DNA from: SG8-38 sp041576815
GTDB lineage: Bacteria > Myxococcota_A > Polyangia > Polyangiales > Houyiibacteriaceae
Direction of reading: 5' to 3'
Assembly: GCA_041576815.1 (NCBI GenBank)
Contig: JBFGKE010000007.1
Location: 47,581 to 111,580, forward strand
DNA: 64,000 bases
Shown: positions 57,776 through 64,000 of the stretch, one piece after another
Layout of the letters: each line of letters starts with the position of its first letter
Position numbering within the stretch: position 1 is the stretch's first letter
Translations under genes and position numbers: made by a program
The notes under the pieces: model-generated
What the model saw: the letters and a program-made list of their open reading frames with translations, nothing else
The model's database searches: none
Told to the model about the DNA's origin: nothing

Positions 57776-58954
57776 ATGAAGGAGCTCACAGACAAACTCA
57801 CGGAATGGTTCGGCCCGGCGTGGTCGAGCGGCCTCGGCCATGCGCTGATCGGGTTGGCGATACTCATCGTCGGCCTTTTCGTCGTACGGCTGGCGACGGA
57901 CCTGCTCAAGAAGCTGCTCACCAGGGTCCCGGCGCTGCACCGAACGGAGGACGACGGCACGGTGACGGACTTCGTCACGCCGATCGCGTCGCTGGTCAAG
58001 GCAGTGCTCACGATCCTCGTGCTGATCGCGGTGCTGGAGCACTTCGGGCTGACGAACGTTCTCGAGCCGCTGAACTCGATGATGAGCGAGTTCGCCGCCG
58101 CGGTGCCGAACATCATCGGCGCGGGTGTCATCGCCTATGCTGGATGGATCATCGCCAAGGTGCTGTCCCAGCTTGCAGGCGTCGCCCTGAAAAAAGTCGA
58201 TGAGAGGCTGGTGGAGCGCACCGGGAACGAGCAGCTGAGCATCGCCGGGTTCGGTCAGGCACTGATCTTCGCGGTCATTTTGCTCCCGATCATCGTGTCC
58301 GCGCTCGGTGTGTTGGACATCCCCGCAATTTCGGTGCCGGCCTCGGCCATGATCGCGAAGCTCATGGACGCCGTCCCGAACATCGTGGGCGCGGCGATCA
58401 TCTTGCTGGTGGTCTACGTGGCGGCGAGGTTCGTTATCTACGTCTTGAATGGGCTCTTGGAAGGCATGAGCTTCGACGCCCTGCCAGAGAAGCTCGGGAT
58501 CGACGCACTCTTCAGCGAGTCGTTTACGCCAACGAAGCTCGTCGGCATTGCGATCATGTTCTTCTCGATGCTCGCAGCCGCGGTGGCAGCGGTCGACGTG
58601 CTCAACATCGACGTCGTCTCTAGCGTTTTTGCCAACGTTCTCGAGTTTGGAGCCGGGCTGCTCGTCGGCGGCTTGATCCTGATCATCGGCAACTTCCTCG
58701 GCAACTTGGCGTACACGAAGCTGACGGATCACGGCAGCGCAGGCCTCGCCAACATCGCGCGCATCGCGATCCTCGGCCTGGTGCTCGCGATGGGTCTCAA
58801 GGCGATGGGTCTGGCGGACAACATCGTCAGCATGGCCTTCGGCTTCACCCTCGGTAGCGTGGCGGTCGCCGCAGCGCTTGCGTTCGGGCTCGGCGGTCGC
58901 GATGCAGCCAAGTCAATCGCGGACGACTGGGCGAGGAAAATCAAACAGCCGTAG
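57776..58954 (+). CDS. Mechanosensitive-channel-like protein (TM_helix repeats)
   Basis: A 392-residue membrane protein from ATG 57776, preceded by GAAAGGAGAGGG. It is a string of similar helical repeats, each with a pattern like AAAVPNIIGAGVIAYAGWIIAKVLSQL, AVPNIVGAAIILLVVYVAARFVI and ASVFANVLEFGAGLLVGGLILIIGNFL. This is the conserved TM_helix (PF05552) region found in MscS-family proteins. The typical cytoplasmic MscS beta domain is absent, and the Gly/Ala-rich last helix (LGSVAVAAALAFGLGGR) is present. CmpX-like proteins share this layout. It may sense membrane tension. Confidence 0.85.
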   Translation: MKELTDKLTEWFGPAWSSGLGHALIGLAILIVGLFVVRLATDLLKKLLTRVPALHRTEDDGTVTDFVTPIASLVKAVLTILVLIAVLEHFGLTNVLEPLNSMMSEFAAAVPNIIGAGVIAYAGWIIAKVLSQLAGVALKKVDERLVERTGNEQLSIAGFGQALIFAVILLPIIVSALGVLDIPAISVPASAMIAKLMDAVPNIVGAAIILLVVYVAARFVIYVLNGLLEGMSFDALPEKLGIDALFSESFTPTKLVGIAIMFFSMLAAAVAAVDVLNIDVVSSVFANVLEFGAGLLVGGLILIIGNFLGNLAYTKLTDHGSAGLANIARIAILGLVLAMGLKAMGLADNIVSMAFGFTLGSVAVAAALAFGLGGRDAAKSIADDWARKIKQP

Positions 58955-58972
58955 GCGTGGTCGTCCGGCGCC

Positions 58973-60094
58973 TCAGTCGTTTGGGGCGCCGGCGTCGATC
59001 CACTGCTCGATGATTTCGATCACCGGGGTGGGAATCGTTTGCGTCCCGCCGCCGAGAGGCATTTCGCCGCCGCAGGTCTGAACCGCGCGCATCTTTTGGA
59101 TCATCAACGAACCCGCGGCGTCGTTTGGCACGACGTTCACACCTTCCCCAAAGCACTCCCCCGCCATCGACGCGGGCACGCCGACCAGAGCCGAATGAGC
59201 CTCGAATGCCCAGTTGGACGTATCGGTGGTGTCCGCACCAGTGAGGTTGAGGGCAGCCAGCCCCTGCGGGCTCGCGCCGCCGGGAATACGACCGTCTTCG
59301 TTCGGGTTGTCGGGATTTTGGTCGATGTTGCCGTTGGCGGGCCCGTGGCAGAGCACACAGGTCGGGAACATGACGGTCCAGTAAATCGAGCTCCAAGTCG
59401 GGTCTGGCAGCGCCCCCTGAGGACCGGAGTAAATGCAGATCTCGCCGTCGAGCGATTCGCATGGCGTCAGCTCCAAGTTGGCACTCGGGGCAAGCTCGGT
59501 CCGCGCCACCACCGGAGCACCGCAGGCGAGCCAGTTGCGCACCACGTTCTTCCCCTGCGACGTGTCGAGGCGCGGAAGCTCCGTGCTGTCCTCGCGAATG
59601 AACGAGGTGTCATCCTGCACGCGTCTTCCCGCCGCGCCGGGCGGCATGGTGCCTTCCGAGATCTGGAAATGGATCTCCTCGGCCCATGCTTCGACGCTGC
59701 CGCGGTTTTGGTCGAGGCGGCGCAATCGCTGACAGTAGGCAGACCCGGAGCCCGCGCCTTCGCATGGCTGCAGATCCGCGCAAGCCGGGTCCGTGGACGC
59801 ATCGGCACAGGCAAGTGAGACGTCGTAATCGAGCCCACGCGGAACGCCGATACGATCACCACCGGTGGCGTTGGGCGTGTGGCAAAACTGCCCGTTGCCG
59901 CAGCTCGCTTGAATGAGCGCCTGGCCCTCGAACATCGGTTCCCCGGTGAGCGAGTTGTACGCCAGGTCGAACGCGGCTGGCCCCTCGACGGTGCCTCCGC
60001 TTTCGGTCGTGCCGTCGAGGTTGCATGCCCCGAGGTCCGCCTTCGTGCAGCCGAAGGCGACAAGAGCGACCCCCAAGGCGCAGCAGCAACGCAT
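58973..60094 (-). CDS. Cytochrome c-like lipoprotein
   Basis: A 373-residue protein from ATG 60094. The lipobox is VAFGC (Cys16). It has a haem c motif CVLCH (FPTCVLCHGPANG) followed by a final Met-rich end (MPLGGGTQTIPTPVIEIIEQWIDAGAP), the usual last helix of class I cytochromes. An earlier motif CGNGQFCHT has five residues between the cysteines, so it is not CxxCH. Cys pairs in the middle (SLACADAS, DPACADLQPC) suggest disulfides. This layout occurs in myxobacterial and planctomycete surface cytochromes of unknown partner. Confidence 0.78.
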   Translation of the reverse strand: MRCCCALGVALVAFGCTKADLGACNLDGTTESGGTVEGPAAFDLAYNSLTGEPMFEGQALIQASCGNGQFCHTPNATGGDRIGVPRGLDYDVSLACADASTDPACADLQPCEGAGSGSAYCQRLRRLDQNRGSVEAWAEEIHFQISEGTMPPGAAGRRVQDDTSFIREDSTELPRLDTSQGKNVVRNWLACGAPVVARTELAPSANLELTPCESLDGEICIYSGPQGALPDPTWSSIYWTVMFPTCVLCHGPANGNIDQNPDNPNEDGRIPGGASPQGLAALNLTGADTTDTSNWAFEAHSALVGVPASMAGECFGEGVNVVPNDAAGSLMIQKMRAVQTCGGEMPLGGGTQTIPTPVIEIIEQWIDAGAPND

Positions 60095-60204
60095 GAACTG
60101 CAATCCAAGCACGAGCGCGCCTAGATTGGGGGCGGGCCCGGATCCCGTCAAGGATTGCCGGCGGACCTGGACCGATGACCAGTAGGATGCCCCTTCACCG
60201 CATG

Positions 60205-60233
60205 ATTCCATTGAAATGGTATTATTCCATTGA
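60205..60233. promoter_or_regulatory. Direct repeat ATTCCATTGA, possible operator
   Basis: ATTCCATTGA occurs at 60205-60214 and 60224-60233, 19 bases apart, in an A+T-rich island. The first copy is part of a palindrome CCATTGAAATGG (60208-60219). It lies 25 bases before ATG 60258, so a regulator there could block translation initiation or the promoter. Confidence 0.45.
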
Positions 60234-60257
60234 TATCGTGATTCCGTGGGGGATTCT

Positions 60258-60860
60258 ATGTGGGGAAAGCATGTGTTTTGGGCTGTGTGTCTGATTGTTG
60301 CGATCGCGGGGATTCAGCAAGCGGCCGCAGCGACCGAGGTCCCGGTGTTCGAGTCCGCGAAGCTCGGAACGCCCGGTCTGGATCACGGCTTCACCTTGAG
60401 CGCCAACCAGTGGCTCGGCGTCCGGTTCACGACGACTGAGCCCACGCAGGTGTCGTCGATCGGCGGTCATCTCACCGCGATGCGCCCGGGCCGGCTTTTC
60501 GTGGCGGTTTTCGCCATCGACGGCTCCCTCCCCCCGAGCCCGCCGAACATCGGCGATGCCCACTTCGTGGCGACGTTCGAAGCGCCCGAACAGTCCGGGG
60601 AGGTGCGCGTCCCCGCGGACTTCCATCTCCCGGCGGGCGATTGGGCGATCGTGTTCGGAAGCGGTGCGGCCGGCGCGAGCGGACACGGCGCGATGCCCGG
60701 CAAAGATCTCGACATCGGAAGCCCGCACTATTTCTCGAAAGATGGGAGCTCTTGGACGGACGGCGGTTTCGGAAAGGCGCGCTTCTTCATCAAAGGAAAG
60801 CCAGCCGAAAAGGTTGCTCCGAGTAAGCCCCGGCCCTCCAGGTCGATCGAGCTTGCCTAA
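60258..60860 (+). CDS. Exported protein of unknown function
   Basis: A 200-residue exported protein from ATG 60258 (after GGGGGA; GTG 60246 is an alternative). The signal peptide is VFWAVCLIVAIAGIQQAAAA. The mature part is a beta-rich domain without a known family: VFESAKLGTPGLDHGFTLSANQWLGVRF, then a repeated F..P.. pattern (HFVATFEAPEQSGEVRVPADFHLPAGDWAIVFGSG) as in carbohydrate-binding or jelly-roll folds, then KDGSSWTDGGFGKARFFIKG. No C-terminal anchor. Confidence 0.75.
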   Translation: MWGKHVFWAVCLIVAIAGIQQAAAATEVPVFESAKLGTPGLDHGFTLSANQWLGVRFTTTEPTQVSSIGGHLTAMRPGRLFVAVFAIDGSLPPSPPNIGDAHFVATFEAPEQSGEVRVPADFHLPAGDWAIVFGSGAAGASGHGAMPGKDLDIGSPHYFSKDGSSWTDGGFGKARFFIKGKPAEKVAPSKPRPSRSIELA

Positions 60861-61014
60861 GCCAACGGGCTAAAAACCGAGGAATTTTGTCGAGTTAACG
60901 GCGAGCGCCGCGCGGGCGCTGACGAACCGCTCCATCGGACAAAAGGGTTGTTGCCCCTGAGTCCGCGTGTTACCGCTCTGCGGTCCCGGAGCTGCCGGGG
61001 GAAAGGGCACGACC

Positions 61015-62124
61015 ATGAAGCGAGTCACGACAACTTTTATCCTCATCGCCTGTGCAGGTATTCTGGCCTACGGGCTGACTATCGACGAGCCGGTTCAGGC
61101 GCAGGGCGCGCAGGGCGATACGGCAGCCGACCTGCCGGATGCGAAGCCTGGCGAATGCTACGCGCGCCTTTGGGTTCCTGCGTCGTATGAGGACCAGACC
61201 GAAACGATTCAGGTGCGCGAGGCAAGCCAGCGTATCGAAGCGACGCCCGCCAAATACGAATGGCGAAACGAGCAAGTCTTGATCCAAGAGGAGGGCGAGA
61301 AGCTCACACCGGTGCCCGCGAAGTACGAAAAGGTCACCGAGCGCGTCCTCATCAAGGAAGCTGGCGAGCGAATCAAGATCATCCCCGCCAAGTACGAAAT
61401 GCGGACGGAGAAGATCGTCGTCAACGAAGGGGGCGAAAAGATCGTTCCAGTTCCCGCCAAGTACGACACCGTCACCGAGAAGGTGATGGTGAAAGCGGGT
61501 TACACGACCTGGAAGAAGGGCCAAGGCGCGTATCAGCGTGTCAACAACGCGACGGGCGAGATCATGTGCCTCGTCGAGGTTCCGCCGGTCTACAAGACCG
61601 TGCAGAAGCGTGTGCTCCTCTCGCCCGCGAGCACGAAGAAGCTCACCACGGCGCCGAAGTATCGGACGATTCAAAAGCGGGTGCTCATCGAGCCCGCCCG
61701 CGTGGTCAAGGAGGAGATCCCGGCGGAGTACCGAACGATCTCGAAGCTGGTCTTGAAACAGCCAGCGACGACCAAGTCGGTGAAGATCCCGGCGAAGTAC
61801 CAGACGGTTCGCAAGTACGTGATGGTCGAGCCGGCGGGCAGCCGCTCGATCGACATCCCCGCCGAGACGCGCGAGATCACCAAGAAGGTGAAGGTGGCGG
61901 ACGGCAGCATGCAGTGGAAGGCGATCCTCTGCGAAACCAACGCGGATCGCAGCACCATTGCGTCGATTCAGCAGGCGCTTCGCAAAGCGGACTATCCTGT
62001 GGCGAAGACCGGACGCTTGGACTCGCGCACGATGGCTGCGCTCGAGGAATTCCAGCGTGACGAGGGCCTCACCGAGGGCCAGATCACGATCGAGACGCTG
62101 GATGCGCTCGGCGTGAAGCGCTAG
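61015..62124 (+). CDS. Repeat protein with C-terminal peptidoglycan-binding domain
   Basis: A 369-residue exported protein from ATG 61015, with signal peptide (TTFILIACAGILAYGLTIDEPVQA). Residues about 60-170 hold four 23-residue repeats of the form (E/K)(K/R)(I/L)..(I/V)PAKYE..TE.V(L/V)(I/V).E.GE. After a Cys-containing insert, residues about 195-310 hold five more with P(A/P).Y.T(I/V)..V(L/M)..PA...K. The last 60 residues (STIASIQQALRKADYPVAKTGRLDSRTMAALEEFQRDEG) form a PG_binding_1 domain. It is thus a periplasmic spacer fixed to peptidoglycan. Similar PA.Y.T.. repeats are known from outer-membrane-associated proteins of myxobacteria and Bacteroidetes. Confidence 0.85.
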   Translation: MKRVTTTFILIACAGILAYGLTIDEPVQAQGAQGDTAADLPDAKPGECYARLWVPASYEDQTETIQVREASQRIEATPAKYEWRNEQVLIQEEGEKLTPVPAKYEKVTERVLIKEAGERIKIIPAKYEMRTEKIVVNEGGEKIVPVPAKYDTVTEKVMVKAGYTTWKKGQGAYQRVNNATGEIMCLVEVPPVYKTVQKRVLLSPASTKKLTTAPKYRTIQKRVLIEPARVVKEEIPAEYRTISKLVLKQPATTKSVKIPAKYQTVRKYVMVEPAGSRSIDIPAETREITKKVKVADGSMQWKAILCETNADRSTIASIQQALRKADYPVAKTGRLDSRTMAALEEFQRDEGLTEGQITIETLDALGVKR

Positions 62125-62151
62125 CGTCGACGTTCTCGTTCGATTGAGAAA

Positions 62152-62184
62152 CCGCGCGATCGCCCGAGCAGGGCGGTCGCGCGG
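62152..62184. terminator. Strong hairpin between convergent genes
   Basis: A 14-bp stem (CCGCGCGATCGCCC with GGGCGGTCGCGCGG, one G-T wobble) closes a GAGCA loop. It lies 28 bases after the repeat-protein stop, ahead of the convergent GST gene. There is no T run, so it may act as a bidirectional pause or mRNA-stabilising hairpin rather than a classical terminator. Confidence 0.55.
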
Positions 62185-62247
62185 AGCAGTCAGAGGGGTG
62201 CTGCACCTAGCAAGAGCGGCACGACCGAGATTGCCAGGCTAAGGCGC

Positions 62248-62868
62248 TCAGGAGAGCCGGCCGTAGTACCCGTCGACCTTCGGATGGCTTCTGACGCGCT
62301 TCAGATGGGCGACCAGCCTCGGCGCAACGGTGTCGGGTAGATCGGTCGGGACGTAGTCGAGCGTTCCGTTTCGGAGGCTCCGAACCCAGACCATCACTTT
62401 GAGATCGGCGACGGTTAACCGTCCGTCGGCGAAGTACTCGCCGCCGCGGGCGTCGAGGATGTCGTCCAGCTGCCTGAGGTATAGCCTGATGGGGCCTTTG
62501 GTGAGCGCTTCGCGCGCGGCCTTCTTCTCGGCCTCGTCTTGGATCGGAAACGTCGCGATCACCTGGGAAGAGATATCCTCCACCGCATCCATCGCTTCGT
62601 CGCAGAACGCTGCCTGAAGCGGATCGGTCGGGTAGAGACCGGCGAGCTTGCCGACATACCGGTTGATCGCGTTGCACTGGCTGAGCTCGACGCCGTCGAT
62701 TTCAAGCTTTGGAACGCGATTGAAGGGGAACATTTTGCGCTGATCGCCGAACTGCTGAAAGCTGAGGCGGTCGTCTTCGAAGTCGATGCCGCCGATGTGC
62801 ATGGCGAGGCGAGCGGGCTCGCCGCGGCCGCCGTGGATGTCGAAATAGGTGAGCTTGAGGTGGGGCAT
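62248..62868 (-). CDS. Glutathione S-transferase (sigma-like)
   Basis: A 206-residue GST from ATG 62868 (MPHLKLTYFDIHGGRGEPARL); ATG 62880 would add four residues. The N-terminal thioredoxin domain has Tyr7 as the likely catalytic Tyr (LTYFDIHGGRGE) and the glutathione site VPKLEID and QCNAINRYVGKLAGL. The C-terminal helical domain is complete. TYFDIHGGRGEPARL is the sigma/alpha/pi-type (prostaglandin D synthase-like) opening, not the common bacterial beta type. It conjugates glutathione to electrophiles or isomerises lipid peroxides. The start lies 41 bases after the glutaredoxin gene. Confidence 0.9.
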   Translation of the reverse strand: MPHLKLTYFDIHGGRGEPARLAMHIGGIDFEDDRLSFQQFGDQRKMFPFNRVPKLEIDGVELSQCNAINRYVGKLAGLYPTDPLQAAFCDEAMDAVEDISSQVIATFPIQDEAEKKAAREALTKGPIRLYLRQLDDILDARGGEYFADGRLTVADLKVMVWVRSLRNGTLDYVPTDLPDTVAPRLVAHLKRVRSHPKVDGYYGRLS

Positions 62869-62909
62869 GTCGCCGAGCATAGCGGATCCCGACCGACCCG
62901 ACAGCTCCG

Positions 62910-63611
62910 TCAGCGGAGGCGCCGTCGAATCGCTTCGTTGAGCTGGCGCTGGAAGTTTTCGGGCGAGAACCCGACCTGCACGATGCCGTCGATTTGAAAA
63001 GTCGGAATGCTGGTTCGCGGGTTGATCTTGGCAAGGTGGGCCTTGGCGTCGGCGTTGGTGTCGATGTCGTATTCCGTGTACGCGATGTCGTTGTAGTCGA
63101 GGTATTCGCGGGCGCGACGACACGACGGGCACCACGCGGTCGCGTACATTTCGATACGCACCTCGGCGAGCGCCTCCCGCGCGTCGGCTTCCGTGAAGGC
63201 TGGCTCGTCCGAAGACGGTCGTGCGGCCTGGGTCGGTGCCGCCTGAACGCGCCAGGTCCCGGGGGCATCGGAGAGTCCGGGCGGAAGTGGGACCGACGTC
63301 GGGCGGTCGGCCCGTTCACGCGGCTGCGCCGGCTCAGGCGCGCGTCGTTCGGGTGCGGGCGTGGGCTCCGCTCGCGGGGCGTTGCCGGGCACCCCACGCG
63401 GGGGTGGCTCGGACTCCGATGTCGGAGCCGCCCGAAACGCGACGATCCCGCCCCCCAGCAGAACGACGGCCAACCCGACCACGATCCACGAGGTGGCCCG
63501 CGTCGGGGGTGGTTTCGAAGGCATCGCGCTCAACCGGCAAAGCTCGCACTCGCCCCGCGGATCGAGCGGAAGCTCGTGCTTTTCACAGACGCCGGCCGAT
63601 GCCACCCCCAT
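62910..63611 (-). CDS. Membrane-tethered glutaredoxin with N-terminal zinc-ribbon
   Basis: A 233-residue protein from ATG 63611 (TTG 63617 is upstream). The N-terminus has Cys9, His12, Cys22 and Cys25 (CEKHE, GECELC) in a zinc-ribbon-like array, then a membrane helix (SWIVVGLAVVLLGGGIVAF, 41-59), a long Pro/Ala/Glu linker (61-145) and a C-terminal glutaredoxin domain with C161-P-S-C164 in YATAWCPSC, and TSIPTFQIDGIVQVGF (the cis-Pro loop). The redox domain is thus held away from the membrane, probably in the periplasm. It could reduce disulfides or deliver electrons to an envelope partner. GST follows on the same strand. Confidence 0.85.
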   Translation of the reverse strand: MGVASAGVCEKHELPLDPRGECELCRLSAMPSKPPPTRATSWIVVGLAVVLLGGGIVAFRAAPTSESEPPPRGVPGNAPRAEPTPAPERRAPEPAQPRERADRPTSVPLPPGLSDAPGTWRVQAAPTQAARPSSDEPAFTEADAREALAEVRIEMYATAWCPSCRRAREYLDYNDIAYTEYDIDTNADAKAHLAKINPRTSIPTFQIDGIVQVGFSPENFQRQLNEAIRRRLR

Positions 63612-63675
63612 GTGCAAAGGATATCACGAATGCAACGCACGCCCCCACATCCGCTGGCGCCCGCCTTCGCCCGGC

Positions 63676-64000
63676 TCAGCGGCGTGGCCGAGGCGGCTCG
63701 TCGCCTTCGTAGTCGTCGTCGAACACACGGAGCTGCTGGACGGCGGTCGAGAGGAGCGGGATGCGTTCCGCGACGTGGGTGAGCCGTTGGACCGTTCCGT
63801 TCCCGCTTTGGATCCCCTTGGCCTCGACGGGCATCGCAGCGATGCGGGCGCTGACCTCTGCGCGCGCTCGTGCGAGGCGCTCCGGATCGGCTTCGAGCTC
63901 CGCTGCAAGCCGCCGCTTCTCGGCGAAATCCTGCTCAGAGAGCACCTTCCCGAAGGACCGAAGGCCGGCGATCTTGAAGTCGTGTTTCTTGAACAGCCGA
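63676..64000 (-). CDS. C-terminal part of a helical protein (cut by the window edge)
   Basis: The frame enters from the right edge and is open to the stop at 63676; I see 107 residues. An internal GTG at 63945 could start a short product, but the 18 codons before it (RLFKKHDFKIAGLRSFGK) read as coding, so the gene is likely truncated. The visible part is highly charged and helical (AEKRRLAAELEADPERLARARAEV), then VEAKGI and an acidic, Pro/Arg-rich end (DDDYEGDEPPRPRR). No family is recognised. Confidence 0.6.
   Translation of the reverse strand, partial: RLFKKHDFKIAGLRSFGKVLSEQDFAEKRRLAAELEADPERLARARAEVSARIAAMPVEAKGIQSGNGTVQRLTHVAERIPLLSTAVQQLRVFDDDYEGDEPPRPRR

Noticed and set aside
61015..62124. 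Overlapping 266-codon frame (61260-62060) as a second gene
   Set aside because: It is the out-of-frame shadow of the repeat protein; the repeats make it look periodic.
1..64000. tRNA, rRNA, CRISPR, insertion sequences or phage genes
   Set aside because: No cloverleaf-like T-loop context, no regularly spaced repeats with unique spacers, and no transposase or phage structural protein were seen on either strand.

Overview
The window looks like chromosome of a GC-rich (about two thirds G+C by eye) predatory-type deltaproteobacterium, most likely a member of Myxococcota near the Polyangiales. Support comes from Gly-Gly-rich lipoproteins, MYXO-CTERM-like C-terminal anchors (genes at 21642, 24253 and 45403), TolQ/TolR motor clusters with one TolQ and two TolR genes, and sterol-type enzymes. 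I see no rRNA, tRNA, CRISPR array, insertion sequence or prophage. Genes are tightly packed, and many convergent pairs overlap at their stop codons.

Layout. 1-3.3 kb: exported propeller protein and a lipoprotein. 3.4-9.3 kb: a RelA/SpoT-like protein with a 49-residue membrane protein directly upstream, then a Lon-family ATPase whose catalytic serine is alanine, coupled to a membrane HExxH peptidase with a repeat-rich tail. 9.3-14.1 kb: two divergent TolQ-TolR-TolR motor operons, one carrying a fourth single-TM gene. 14.1-18.4 kb: acyltransferase E2, TerB-like protein, outer-membrane barrel, ATPase-only Hsp70. 18.5-21.1 kb: a Rieske oxygenase/NTF2-fold operon facing a flavin/[2Fe-2S] reductase; both transcription units start with the same 18-bp KstR-like operator. 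21.2-27.7 kb: peroxiredoxin, two secreted trypsin-like proteases, pyruvate kinase, TetR regulator, haloalkane-dehalogenase-like hydrolase, VTT-domain membrane protein. 27.8-34.4 kb: a five-gene co-directional cluster headed by an ERG4/ERG24-type sterol reductase, followed by PLP- and ThDP-dependent enzymes and two SDR oxidoreductases. 34.4-49.4 kb: redox enzymes, two sulfotransferases, acyl-CoA ligase, thiolase, transporters, surface proteins. 49.4-64 kb: small hypotheticals, HD protein, two MDR dehydrogenases, ArfB, an MscS-like channel, cytochrome-c-like lipoprotein, a repeat/peptidoglycan-binding protein, GST and a membrane-tethered glutaredoxin.

How the genes may work together. The Rieske oxygenase, its reductase, the ERG4-type reductase, SDRs, acyl-CoA ligase and thiolase are consistent with sterol or steroid modification, with the KstR-like boxes tying the oxygenase to the reductase. 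A family of GGGGACNGTCCCC palindromes has spread to three places, once inside the signal-peptide codons of a lipoprotein. The most notable single observations are the serine-less Lon, the shared KstR-like operators, the RelA/SpoT-like protein and the palindrome embedded in a signal peptide. All functional calls rest on reading motifs by eye; no database search was possible.
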